59,106 nucleotides of DNA from Lingula anatina (taxonomy: Eukaryota; Brachiopoda; Lingulata; Lingulida; Lingulidae): contig NW_019775559.1 in the NCBI RefSeq assembly GCF_001039355.2, forward strand, positions 223,291 to 282,396, in the 5' to 3' direction. Under the pieces are notes generated by a model, which did not search any database, was not told the DNA's origin, and saw only the letters and a program-made list of their open reading frames with translations. Both the position numbers and the translations under genes were made by a program. Shown in pieces: positions 37,207-49,362 of this stretch. Numbering within the stretch: the first letter of the stretch is position 1; every line of letters starts with the position of its first letter.

Positions 37207-38707
37207 GAACCGCTGGAGTTTGCGGCATGTGGGCATTGTCTATGTTTTAAACGATTGGCTAACCCCGACCAGCTATTTGACCTAGCTGATGGAAAATTCC
37301 GATCACGGCTTTGCCTGCAATCACATTGTATAAGACCCAAATCGACTCGGAAATCCTAATAACACTGACTTCAGTCCTATAACTGGTTTTGTAATCGTAT
37401 GGTATGTATAGGTGGCACTTCTTTCTCCTCACATAATACTACATGCATACTGTATTATCAGGGGTTAGAAAGCTAAGACGATAAGAGATCGATATATTTC
37501 TATAATGGATTTGATTTTGTGATAACTTCGCCATATAGATGTATCCAGGTTCGATTCTTCTGTCTCTGACAATCGGGGCACACAATACGTGTTTTGATTC
37601 CAGATATATAAAACCGACAGTTCATATTCCAAATAAAAAGTTATATAACTACGGCGGCCTATACAATCCATTTTATTCTGTAACTTTTTTCATGATAATT
37701 TGGGGAGGTTTAACCGCACTAAAGCGGTAAAAATTATTAACCCATCACATAAGAGTTCTAGCGTGATGTCAACAGAGAAGGTGACTTGTGGTTTACCTAG
37801 AGCGTAATGTCCTTTATTATCCGTCGTTTTTCTACTCTGTGAGCAGCTGCGAAATCTCTTTATTTGCTTAATTATCAGATTGCATTGCTTGTTGACTTAA
37901 ACTCAGACGGCGCAGTGACGTTTTTTTATGTAATCATGTAGGAGCGCACGCATGCAAATACAATTTTGCCGGTTTGACATGAATGGTAGTCCTGGGAATG
38001 GAAGTCTGGTGTAACGTGACAAAGAGTCCCCCATGATAGAGTGTTCGATTCCCATTCATTTGTACTGGAAAGCCTTGCTCTAGATTTTGACCCACTTAGG
38101 GCAGGCTGACCCTAACCTTTATAACTACAGGTATATGTGTGTGTGTGTGGGGGGGGGGGGGGGGACTTTCTGTTACACGGACCCTCAGTTCCGTTACACC
38201 GGGGTCTATATCATTAATGCAGCTTAGGGTTAGTCGTAGTACAGGGGTTACTATATATCGCCCGAATGTCACCTGTACAAAGATTATGGACTACGATTTC
38301 TTACGGACTACCATTCCTGTCATACCGGTATGCCTCCATGCAGGGGTGCACCGTGCCCCACCCTCGCTCCCTACGGCTCCGTATTTGTAGACCGCGAAGG
38401 GACGTTCGGTTATTTATTTGAAAATGTGGTCCCCTTTGCCCTTTTAGTCAATCATCTTGAGAAATGACAGTTAAAAAATCAAATTGTGTGGATTTCTTTA
38501 AAAAATCAAATCAAGTGGATTTCTTTTTAAGCCAAAAAGGTGGTTCTTTCTAACCCTCCGTTAATACCCATATAGTAAGCTCATTGACATGAAACTCATA
38601 AAATACACCTATCAGCTTGTACTTCATCAAAAAAGAAAAAACATTAAATGGAAAGACATATGTTTTTGAAACATGCGGTTGGGCACAATTATCTGCACAT
38701 CTCTGCA

Positions 38708-38900
38708 GTGGCAGTCCCAATCATCGAGTTGCTGTATGCGATGCATTCGTCGAGAAAACCTCATTGTGATAGTTGTGCCTGAATGGTGAAATGATGCGGC
38801 GTGACTGAGGGTCCGCATGATAGTGAGTCCGCCCTTCGTAAGATTTGTACAGGTTAGAATTAGTGTGGTGAGAGTGCATAAAAATCTTGAACCGGACTTA
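38708..38900. repeat. Dispersed repeat, copy 1 of a pair with 53406-53610
   Basis: Shares GTGGCAGTCCCAATCA, CCTCATTGTGATAGTTGTGC and AATGATGCGGCGTGACTGAG in the same order and orientation with 53406-53610. No coding potential. Confidence 0.7.
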
Positions 38901-38902
38901 CA

Positions 38903-38904
<2 letters not shown>

Positions 38905-38936
<32 letters not shown>
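38905..38936. repeat. (CA)n microsatellite
   Basis: Sixteen CA units adjoining the right end of the 38708-38900 repeat. Confidence 0.9.
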
Positions 38937-38938
<2 letters not shown>

Positions 38939-40155
38939 GAATGTGACAAGGCCTTTGTACAATACAAATTGAGCACGCTACCTCCGCAAGGTGTCGCCTG
39001 TGGTGACCGCACATTTCAGCACTCGAGCTAACAGTGGAGGTATCGACAGAAACCCATTAATATTTTTCAGTAGCTGTTAATATTTTTATTTTTGTCAAAT
39101 CTGATATTTACCGCATCGTTATATAAACATTATGTTCAAGGCACGTGCGAAAAATATCTTTACCGACCATAATCGAAAATTAACTTAGATGGCTTTTTCA
39201 CCTTATACGTGTACGTCATGGTGTTGAATATAGCTTGATTCAAACAATATTGCGTGGCAAAATACCTGGAAAACGAGAAAAAAGAAGACCTGGAAATATA
39301 ACTAGTTGGACAAATATGACACCTTTTAATGTAACAAGGGGCCTTTTGACTGTCAGTGGTCCTTTGAAACAATTCACCAAGTAAAATAAGCGCCGTGGTC
39401 ATCTTGTATGCCAATGTAATGTTATGTAAACAAATGTGTTTTTTGAGTCACTCAGTAAATTGAGACTGACTTGTGAATTTTACTTGTGACGGTGAAAATT
39501 AGAAAATTTACATTCAACGTCAATCATTGAGAGTGGGGGAGGGGGCATTCATAAAATCAAAGAAATAATGCCACAGTTCTAATTATTTATTAAAAGATTA
39601 AAAGTACTGAGCAGAAGTTCAGTTGAACAAACGATTGTTTGAAGTGCAGTGCGTGTCCTACGGGTGTCGCTGTATCTTTCATTTAGGGCGAAAATATACC
39701 GTTTTCAGGTTTGGGACTTTCTCTTGTACCGAGACAGCAATCAAATGATTAGATAAATACGTACAGCAATCAAGTCAATCTTGAAAAGTATGGCAACGAT
39801 AGTGAACGTTGTCAAAATACAATTATAATTCGCTTGACAGCTTAATCTTCTTTTCAGTCCGATGATTTGATAGATGGTTTATCAGTTTTGGACAAATTGT
39901 GGATACAAGACACCATAGAGATGTGACACAACCCAAGAAAACGCCCATCCGCATGATTAACTACGACATTACCATTCTTCTATAATGGTGGTAACTAGCG
40001 TACATTTTGTAAAAGCCGACGTCCTTGGGTTTCAAATGCTGAACAATGATAGTATGGATCGTTAAGTATTATTATTATTATCATTTCATTAACTGAATGC
40101 TTGAGGCAGGGTCGACGTCATCGTAAGTCAAATGGCTGCACAAATACAACATTGC

Positions 40156-40364
40156 CCTGATATTAACCCCACTGGGCACCTGTGGCATGAATTGAGTATG
40201 CTATGCAGAGGAGAACCAACCCCTTAATAATCAGGAACAACTTCGCCATGCTTTTCAGGAAGAATGGGACAATATCCAACCAAAAGGCCAATAGCCTTGC
40301 TGAAGGTATGTCGCGCCGTCTACATGAGATAATTGCAGTACGCGGTAGACACATGTACCATTAG
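40156..40364 (+). pseudogene. Tc1/mariner transposase C-terminal remnant
   Basis: The plus strand reads PDINPTGHLWHEL, like the Tc1/mariner PDLNPIEHLWDEL block that holds the last catalytic acid region. After a stop and frame shift it reads QEQLRHAFQEEWDNI, then in a third frame SRRLHEIIAVRGRHMYH with a stop, matching the usual SMRRRCxAVIxARGGHT ending. Only the C-terminal quarter remains and it is broken by stops and shifts, so it is a dead fossil. It lies about 220 bp beyond the stop codon of MCT-like gene A. Confidence 0.75.
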
Positions 40365-40585
40365 ACACACGACCTACTGCTAATTGTGTGCACATTTGGT
40401 GACATATGGTGCTGTCTTTTCAATTTAACAGGGAAATAAAAGACAATAATTTATAAAAGAGTTCTTCATTCTTTGATTTTGACTATTGAAACTTTAAAAG
40501 CTGTTATAATTTGCATTGAACGCGCCGAAGTTGAACTTCCCACTATGAATAACTTGTGTGTTTGAATGGCATCCCCAATTGGCGA

Positions 40586-43500
40586 CTACCGACACACTGA
40601 TCCGACCTTGGCTAACTTTTTCTGTACACCGTTGATAAGGATGATGGATGCAGTCAGGAGTGCATTGACCAAGTATAGCGCAGCCATGGTTAAAAACGCT
40701 GGCTTGTATGATCCACTAGTATCATAAATAACACCTGAAAAGAAACAATTTAAATGCTTTAGCTCTTCACTTTGACAAATATCCTCAATTTTTATAATTA
40801 GGACAGTTTTAACAGGCAATGGTCTTCCTTCTGGGAGTTCGTGTGCGTGTGTGTGCGTGTGTATGTGTGTGCGTTAAAGCAATTCGTTTTAACTAATATT
40901 TTTCCTCAGCAGTGTAACAACGAATAAAATCAGACTAATTCATCCACAATTAGTTTACTAGTTTATTTATATATTTATTAGCTATGCCAAATTACATTTT
41001 GTTGCACGTATATTGTCGACAAAAAGGCTGTTCATGGTAATCTATGCGTCATTAAAGTAACTTCATTTTCTGTGTTCATCAAGCTCCAATTTGGAATCAT
41101 TGTCTGAAAAAAATTTTTTCGTCCTTTGCGTAAAAAGCTCCCGGTTTTGAAGCGCCTCTAGACTCGCCCTTTTGTCATATACAGGGGCATAAATATCTTT
41201 CAACCAGAAAGATCTTGCTTGGTTTGGTATCGTACTGTTTGTAAAAGCTGGGCTGTGGTCATACCAGTGCTCATTCTTCCATAAAGATTTTGCTTGGATT
41301 CGCAGCGTGTTGGTGAGCAACCAGTGAAAACGCCATTGTGGTATATTCAATCAACCCATTCGGTGCCATCTGGAGTCACTTATTGGCTATCTGAACATTT
41401 TGTGTTATTCTCGTTTCCTGAGGAGGAATGCATCGAAGCATTCATACGTACTGAGTATAAAAATAGTAAATCAAATGTGAAATGCTGGGAGGATGGAGAC
41501 TGCACAGACACACAATGGCTTTATATCATCTGAGAATGCTCTTCGAGGCGGAAATTAAACAAGCAAACATATGTTATGTTCAGTTTGTGAATGGCAGATC
41601 GTGTAACTTAATCATTTTTATGAGTCGGAATGTCAGCCCAGAAAAGGTGATTTCCCCACCAAAATGCATTCCCCTGGTGTAAAGGGCAATTTTTTTGTAC
41701 TCACGAAGCGCTGCCTAACCCGTCCCCATACATGGACTCGAGGCATTATTCCATTTTTATGTACAGACACAGATGTGTCTGTACATATAGCCATCATCTG
41801 CGTCTGTCGTCGTCGCCGTCGTGCACTTTCACCGATAACACGATAAGTGAAGAACCGTTTTATCTTTTGGCTTGAAACCTGCAGAACTGATGAATATTCA
41901 TAATACGCAGGACGATTTCGAAAATCAGCATGATCGGGTGACTTGTAGGGAAGTTATGCTGTTTTTTCACTTTTTTTAGCATATATGCAGCACCGATAAC
42001 ACGATAAGTGGAAAACCAGTTTACTTTTTGGCTTGAAACTTACAAAACTGATGAATATTCATAATCCGCAGGTCAAGTTCGAAAATCAGCATGATCGGGC
42101 CATTTTTAGGGGAGTTATGCTGTTTTTTCACTTTTTTCAACATACATGCAACACTGTTAACACAATATAAGAAAAACAGATTGGCCAATTGTCATTATAC
42201 TCACAGGAGTGGTCAATCTTTCTAAAACGCAGGTTGAGTTCGAAAATCAGCATAATTGGGCCATTATTTTAGAAGTTGTGCTGTTTTTTCACATTTCCTC
42301 TTGATTCAATTCTTAGGCATGTTAACAGTCTCATTATTTAACTAATAAGATACGTAAAAGTATTTGTTTGATATTTTCTGCATCTTTACAACATTGTTAG
42401 TTGATTATGTAAAAATGATGGTAAACTTGTTATCGTGTATCGTGTAATAAAGTGTCAAAAATGGAAATAAACTCATATCATTGCAGTTTGTTAGATTCAA
42501 TCATCCACTATGTTCAGAATCTCAGAATGGAGGGAATTGGACATTTAACACTGTTCTATTGATATTTTCCCCATCTCATCAATTTTCTTAGTTGGTCATA
42601 TAAAAATGTCAGCAAATTGTTTATTTTGTTTTATGTTAAAAAAGTGTTAAAAATGGAAATAAACCCATTTCAGAACAGTGCTGTCTTGTTTACAATTTGG
42701 CATTTTTAAGATGTGATTTTGAAGTTCCATGAGCCTGCAGACCTTCGCTAGTCACATTTTCTGAATATCCATGATACTAATATTTTATGAATAAAAATTG
42801 ATGGTCATTATGCTGTTAAACATTATGTAATATTGCATCAAAATTTGAAGAAACCCCTATTTTGGGCACTGCTCCCATGATGACCATTTAAAGAAAATCA
42901 TGTCACTTACTGTTCTCAAACTTACAGGAAAGAAACATGGGACTAAAATACAGCTTCAGTAGGCAATGCAGTCTGTTTGGTAATTTTTTCTGGCAGTTAA
43001 ACAGTTTTTTGTGAAAATTTAATTTTTCACATATTGGCATTTTCAAGGTGTGACTTTGAAGTTCTATGANGTAATGTTGCATCAAAATTTGAAGAAACCC
43101 CTATTTTGGGCACTGCTCCCATGATGACCATTTAAGGAAAATCATGTCACTTACAGTTCTCAAACTTACAGGAAAGAAAAGTGGGTCTACAAAACAGCTT
43201 CAGTAGGCAATGCAGTAATTTTTGGTAATTTTTTCTGGCAATTAAACAGTTTTTTTGTGAAAATTTAATTTTTCACTTATTGGCATTTTCAAGGTGTGAC
43301 TTTGAAGTTCCATGATCCTGAAGACCTTTGCTTGTCACGTTTTCTGAATGTCCATGTTACTAATATTCTATTATTAAAAATTGATGGTCATTATGCTGTT
43401 AAGCATTATGTAATGTTGCATCAAAATAGAAGAAAACACAATTTTTGGTGCTGCTGCCATGATGACCATTATGGGAAAACCGAGTTACTTATGACTGTCA

Positions 43501-44366
43501 AACCTTTAAAAAAGAAACACTGGACTAAAATGCAGCCTGTCAGAATTGGAAAAGCAGTCTAATTGGCTTCTTTTTCTGGAAGTTATACATTTGAGTGAAA
43601 TATTTATTATCTCTTTGGCATATTGATTTTGGGACTCAGAGCTCCCATGGACATGAAGCCGAATGGTAATCAAATTTTCTACATGTCCATGCTATTTTTA
43701 GTCAATAATAAAAAATCGGTGATAATTTTTCTGTAATTTATTTTGTAATGTTACCTCAAAATTGACAACAATCTTTTTGCACTGCTACTGCAAACATTAT
43801 GAAAAGAAAACTGTGTAACTTATTATTATTTTTAACTTACAAGTATGATTTTTACGATTGGCATGCAGTTCAAATTAGAAAGCCAGGTCAATTGGGTTAT
43901 CATTTATTATTGAATTTATGCAATTTTGTGTGAAAATTTCATTTTTCTCATTCTGGCACTTTCTAAGTATAAACTTGAACTTTGATGGGCCTGAAGCCTT
44001 ATGCTTTTACTTTTGTCGGTGTTACCTGTTGTGCATAATTAAAATTTGATGTTGACTGTGCAGTTAAACATAATGTATTATTGCATCAGAATTGGTAGTC
44101 TCCTATTTTGTGCATTATTGTTTTGTGCTTTTCTTAAGATGTGACTTATGGGCCTGAAAGACCTTTGAGAGGGTCAGTCTATAAATTTCCCTTGGGTATC
44201 ACTTAGCTAAGTTTTGAGTTATAAAGCCATTTGCCTAATTAATAGGCCAAATGAGATTACATAAAGCACACTTGTTGATATTTCCCTGTAAAATGCCAAA
44301 AGGTTAAGCTCTCTGCTAGATTAATAATAAGGAAGCAGTGATAATTATGCAGGTAAATTATGCAGG

Positions 44367-44403
<37 letters not shown>

Positions 44404-47400
44404 AACTCGATATATATATATCAAACTCGAAGATTAAAAGTTTGAATAGCAGCTTCATTGGAATTATATTTACCTCAGGCTCTGCCAAGGAGGTTATATT
44501 TTCACCCCTGTTTGTCTGTCATCAACATAACTCAAAAGTTATGGACCGGTTTTGCTGAAATTTTCAGGAACTGTCAGAAGTGGGCCAAAGAGGACAATGA
44601 TTAGTTTTTGGTGGTGGTCTGGCTCAATAATCAATCAATAATCAATAATAATCATCAATTGCTGCCTTGGCAGAGGTCTGCACTCTCGGAGTGCTTTTCT
44701 AGTTTTGTTATGTTTTCCTTTATAATTTTTTCTCAAACACTTGCATTTGTGACTTTTAACTTTCATCTGCCTGAGGCTCTGCACATTTTCTGTATTTCCA
44801 CATAAGCAGTTGTATTGTTTTTATGTCTTTAAATATTATGTAATATTATTTTATGCACTGTCATCATTTTTCAAATATTGAGACTTTCATCATGTGACTT
44901 TGGTCTCTCATGGTCCTGAAACTGTAATCTTATTGAAGGGGTGGATTGAGACCATCTTCTCGGTCTTCAGGATGACAGTCAGGTTATTAAATTTATATTG
45001 ACTGGTATCTTTTTTTTTCTGTTGGAAGACCATCAAAATGGAGGAAGGATCAACATAGATACTTTGGAATACTGTCAGAAAATATCTCAGGGTCTGCTCC
45101 TGTTATTGACCATGTTACCTGTTGTGCATGATTAAAATTCAGTGTTGACTGACAGTGCTATTATAAGCTTTATTTATTATTGCATCAAAATTGACAAAAT
45201 GACCTTTTTTGCATCTTTATTTTCTGTTTTTTGTCTGTACATTTGACAGCTTTGCTGCCTTGTTGAATTAATCATTTAGTTCTACATGACTTTTCTTTGA
45301 AAAAGATTGGCATATGCCTTTATGCGCATTGTCTTGTTTCCAGCGAGTAGAACAAAAGACTGCCTTGGTGTATTCGACATAAATGCGTTTCTCGCCTCGC
45401 TGCACCCTCCTTGTGTAGCTTCACTTTAAGCAGTACTTTAATCCAACCAAGGGACCGAAACCTATCGAAACCCACCCCAAATTTGGCCAAAAAATAAAAC
45501 TGAGGCGAGTTTTTTTCCTTCAAATTTTAATGCTATACATGAAGCAGTATCTTCTCAAACACGCAACGTGCTAAACTTAAACCTCACGTTTCTGTCTTCA
45601 AACTGTAAATTGCAATCTCTTCCGTGAGCAAGAAGCAGATGTGGGAGACACGAAAAGACAAATTATAACATACCAGTTGATAATAATCTGAATAGTTGTA
45701 GATTTGTTGTATTTTTATCTTATCAATATATTTTCACAAAAGATTTTCACACTTGTGTAAAACACAAGCACGGTTGATAATTCATACTTCCACCATAAAC
45801 GTACCCGCAGAATATTAGATATTGACAGTTGCACCAAAAACAATGAGATGTTCTGTTAGGTAAATCCCATGTACCTATTAAGATAAAAAAAAAAGCGAGA
45901 CCTGCTTAGAGTGCTCTCTCTCTCTCTCTCTCTCGTAAATTAATCCTCTGAGAACCGTTTGCTTATTCGTTGAATTCCACGTGTCGTCAACGATACGGAA
46001 GTGGTGATTTTAAAATGTAACTCTGAAAGTCTATTCTTATCGATGGTACTCTTAATGATGTTACATGTACCAGTGAAGAGGACGAGGACAAAAGACCTAT
46101 TACTGAACTTATTAAAGAACTAGAAGTGTAAGATACGGCTGTAGCTGCCCAATTCATCTCACAAAGGAAATGTCACTGCATGGCGACAAAACTGTTCTCA
46201 CCAGCATGTGTATAACCTGTTCGACTGGTGACCTTAACAGTTCTAAAAAAGATGTGAACTGACCCGCAAAGAACAAGGGCTTCGTGCAGTGCGTCAGTAT
46301 CAGGGGTCCACTATTATAACAGTAAGATGTTTTTCATTGAAATGCCAAGCAATACACGGTTGAATGAGGGTTTTGTGTGCAAATTATGTGCAAATTATTT
46401 TGTGCATTATCAATAAAGAAGGAGCGTCTAAAAAAAATCAACGGATGGCCTTGTGGTTAGAGTGTCCGCCTCCGGAGCGGGAGGACGTGGGTTCGACCCT
46501 GTCCGGGGACATACCGGTATCTGCTGCCTCCCCGCTTGGCTCTGACCCCTGGGGTCTGGTCTGGCAGTGACCAAAATGACCAGTCTTCCTTTGAATTGTG
46601 ATTTGATATAATATAATACACTGTATATGTATAACTTCAACTCTTGGGGTTGTCTTATCTCAATAAAGAATATTATTTTTAAAGATGCACTTACAGACAA
46701 ATCTTTGCAACAAAAGCCGGCCAAATTCCACCATATAGTTTCAGATTACATTACTTATACCCCCTTTACACTGGACGGCGTCCTTTCTGCGACCATGACA
46801 TTTGGCATCGCTGTGGTCTTAATAAGGAGACACGAGCATTGCTTTCGTATCAGAATGAATGCTCAATGATCGGCCAGTTGTCGGCACGTAAAGTATTATA
46901 ATTTTTTAACTCTCAAATGGGTCCGTACTGCTGGACGCAGAAAGGACGCCGTCCAGTGTAAAGGGGCCCTTACAGAATGTTACCCGAAAAATGATATTTG
47001 AACGAATACTTTCTGCTTAAATCCTGTGCTATGGTGTTTATACTGTTATAACCTAGGCAGATACGACAGTGCAAAGGCATCATGTTTTGCCTGTCATATC
47101 ACTTATGCATTGCTTTCTATGGCGACATTCCGGCTACGTATATTTCCACCGCTATCGATTAAATCTAATTTAACCCACTTCTCTCAGATTCATGCACATT
47201 TTTAGGCTTGCGTGAAGCACCGCAATCAGACTTTTAAGGCCATTTCCTCATGAAACCGTAGCTCGAATAACGTGTTGTTAAACGTGTACTTCGACCCACG
47301 ATAGACCGACATCTCTATTTGGTAACAGGACGTTACACTCATGTATGTTAAAAATATTGGCAGATGCACATTTTAACTATTTCTTTTCATTTTTAAGTAG

Positions 47401-49362
47401 TAAAAAAGCACTCTAAAGTAAGAATGATACCATTTCGACGAAATAGGCCTACCTGAAAAAAACGGACCGACTGCACACCCAAGTCCTATGCCAGACCGCA
47501 ATATAACAAACAAAGTTTGCACATCCTGTCCACTGAGAACTTCAGCACAAGCGGCATACCAAGCTGCAATGATGGGCCCTTGACCAAGTCCCAAAACTGA
47601 AAAAGAATAAGATAACAGTTGTCTCTGTTTTAGTTTATTAAAAGTGAAAAGAAGCCTGGAATGTGCGAAAAAATCTAAACAAAAAAGTGAACGCTTTCGA
47701 TATTTCTCCCAAGTTTCCTTTTATATTTTGGATTAAATTTATATGTTTTTCTAGTGCCAATAAGTTTATCGACTACGAGAGAAAGTAATAATGTAACCCT
47801 TACCAGTACTGTATATGAACATCCACGTCAATGTCGTAAAAAATGGAGCAAGGACATTGTTAACCATAAGTAAACTTGCACAGATCACGTAGATGTAAAG
47901 AATGTAGCCTTTCACACGGTCCCCCAGTGTAGACACGAGCAGACGACTCAAAAATCCCGCCACGCCGTCCGCAGTCAAACAGTGAACGCCATCTTTCGAC
48001 GTGTATCCTAAAATTTCCACTTGCCTTACCTGGAACAATTGGAAGATTTATGAGACTGAATAACTCCACGATGAAATAAACTTGAAATTGGATACAAACT
48101 AGGAGAAACATTTATGGAATGGTAGAATACATGCGTAGGATCAGGTGCGGAATACAGATTTAAATGCAAATGGTCACAAAAGGACGAATCGTTTGAACCT
48201 AAATCAAGTAAATATATTGGTATTTATAAGTTGGTGGTTTTACGTCAATGATACGCTTTGCTCTTGGCATCAGCAACACGTCAAGGTTAAGTTACCACGC
48301 ACGTTCTGCATAAAATTAGTTTTATTCGACTTGACTATGTAGTAAATATATCGAACTGGGAACGTGTGGACACCAAAACATGGGATCAGCAAAGGGTGTG
48401 TTTGCCGACAAATACCTAAACCTAGTTAAAAAACACAAGTATACAGTCATTTCAGCATTTTTCTCTGCCTTAAACCTTTCTTACCAAAATTGCATAGGAA
48501 ATTGTTTGGCATATACCCTTGCTCAGGTAGATGACAAACCATATCACCATGACTACGGTGCGAATCTGCTGACTCCATTTTATCTCAACAGAGGGCGGGG
48601 CTTTGTGCCCAGAAAAAAGAAGAGCATATGGCTGTATCGTTTCTCGTAGCACCTCTTTCGATGGTTTGTTCAAAGTGTGGATTGTAACGGTAGCCCACAA
48701 CGCGTACAAGGTCGCTAGAACAAGATACCCGTATCTCCATCCGATTGTCTGATGTAGCCATTGTATAAAGTTTCCAAAAACGACTGTACCTGAAACAAGT
48801 ACAGCATGATGGGTGGATATAACGGCACAATACCAACTGTAACACGGCTAATTAAGTAAAGGAGGTCATGTAGTGAAAATAAACTTGCGTAGAACGCTTC
48901 CCTTTCACTAATTATTAATTAAAGAAACTTTAAATTCAAATGGAGCTGTTAGGCATTAAATTGAAAAGGCGAACAAAATCCCTTTCCAATAAAGTCTTTT
49001 ATTCAGAAGTTTCTCTGGTGAATCTGTACATGTAAAAGTCGAAAAAAAAACCTACTTACCCAGAGGCATGGTAACCATAGACCAGCTAGTGCACATCACG
49101 TGGTATCTATGTTCCCATGGAAACCAGTCAGCCACGATCAGGTATAATGGCGATACAAGAATGTTTATCCCTAGACCATATAGGACCCCATGGGAAAATA
49201 TAAGGTATAGCACACTGGGGGCAATTGCAGATAGGCTTAATCCTAATACAACCAAAACAGTCCCAACGAATGCTGAAATTTTATAGCCACAGTCATGTGA
49301 TGTGATTTTTCCTATGAAGCTCAAGGCAGCGCAGCACAGGAAGAAGACAGATTGGATAACAC
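40586..49362 (-). CDS. Monocarboxylate-transporter-like (SLC16/MFS) gene A, 5' exon(s) not found
   Basis: Five minus-strand coding exons: 49060-49362, 48485-48789, 47804-48029, 47453-47596, 40586-40734. They are GT-AG joined and open for 1127 nt (about 375 aa) to a TAG stop. MCT-type MFS carriers move lactate, pyruvate, thyroid hormone or aromatic amino acids across the plasma membrane. Evidence: TM2-TM4 with a GLSLSAIAPS / VLYGLGINI pattern like MCT TM3-4, TM5 with GWRYGYLVLAT, a cytosolic loop, TM7 starting at VVMVIWFVIYL, LGDRVKG after TM8 (equivalent to LADR), LGLGQGPIIAAWY in TM10, and YDTSGSYKPAF at the TM12 junction (the MCT YDxTGSY motif). The TM1 exon with the [D/E]G[G/S]WGW motif should lie upstream of 49362 but was not found. 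The last intron (40735-47452) is 6.7 kb and packed with repeats. A pseudogene or a 5'-truncated duplicate is possible. Confidence 0.8.
41063..41350 (-). CDS. Unassigned ORF in the large intron of MCT-like gene A
   Basis: An open minus-strand frame of up to 95 codons ends in a TGA-type stop region. Its downstream part has balanced composition without low complexity (NEHWYDHSPAF, LKDIYAPVYDKRASLEAL, a charged C-terminus). I do not recognise it. No convincing acceptor with a pyrimidine tract is visible before it. It could be a stray exon, an alternative 3' exon of gene A, or chance. Confidence 0.2.
   Translation of the reverse strand: MNIPQWRFHWLLTNTLRIQAKSLWKNEHWYDHSPAFTNSTIPNQARSFWLKDIYAPVYDKRASLEALQNRELFTQRTKKFFSDNDSKLELDEHRK
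41821..42293. repeat. Tandem repeat, about 160-bp period, three copies
   Basis: Copies start near 41828, 41990 and 42150. Landmarks: CACCGATAACACGATAAGTG, TTGGCTTGAAAC, CGAAAATCAGCATGATCGGG and TTATGCTGTTTTTTCACTTT. The third copy is most diverged. In the large intron of MCT-like gene A. Confidence 0.8.
44371..44402. repeat. (TA)n microsatellite
   Basis: About 16 TA units followed by a repeated TCAAACTCGA motif, inside the array region. Confidence 0.85.
44473..44702. mobile_element. Dispersed repeat (CCTCCGCCAAGG family), reverse-orientation copy
   Basis: Reverse complement of the 23362-23569 family: TCTGCCAAGGAGGTTATATT, TTCACCCCTGTTTGTCTGTC, ACTCAAAAGTTATGGACCGG, a TCAATAATCAATAA run, then TTGCTGCCTTGGCAGAGG. 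It extends further into CTGCACTCTCGGAGTGC, so the 23-kb copy is shorter at that end. Inserted in the tandem array of the large intron of MCT-like gene A. Confidence 0.75.
46443..46680 (+). mobile_element. tRNA-derived SINE
   Basis: The head has an RNA polymerase III A box TGGTTAGAGTG (46454-46464) and B box GGGTTCGACCC (46489-46499) at tRNA-like spacing, after GGATGGCCTTG. The body continues to a tail with TCTCAATAAAGAATATT. It is not a functional tRNA gene, because the acceptor and anticodon stems do not close properly. A TCAATAAAGAA motif also lies before the head (46409-46420), perhaps part of a target duplication. In the large intron of MCT-like gene A. Confidence 0.75.
46761..46966. mobile_element. 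MITE with perfect 31-bp inverted repeats
   Basis: The left arm starts CCCCTTTACACTGGACGGCG and runs to TTTCTGCG (46761-46791). The right arm (46936-46966) is its exact reverse complement. Length 206 bp, no coding frame. Target duplication not resolved. The perfect arms suggest recent activity. Confidence 0.85.

Larger units (their letters stand above)
37220..40150. other. Intergenic region between the FMO and MCT-like gene A
   Basis: No supported gene. Holds a dispersed repeat (38708-38900), the TTTTGACCCACTTAGG... family block near 38085-38210, and G, CA and TG low-complexity runs. Confidence 0.4.
42650..45240. repeat. Diverged satellite-like array, about 335-bp period, about seven copies
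   Basis: The phrase GTAATRTTGCATCAAAAT (start or variant) recurs near 42827, 43071, 43410, 43745, 44075, 44840 and 45170. Between copies come a GCACTGCTCCCATGATGACC block, TTCTCAAACTTACAGGAAAG, TGAAAATTTAATTTTTCAC and TTTGAAGTTCCATGA. Spacing is about 335 bp except 42827-43071, where the n at 43070 hides about 90 bp. A dispersed repeat (44473-44702) interrupts it. Confidence 0.75.

Noticed and set aside
46443-46515. Possible functional tRNA gene
   Set aside because: A and B boxes are good but stems do not form a proper cloverleaf, and a SINE body with a tail follows.
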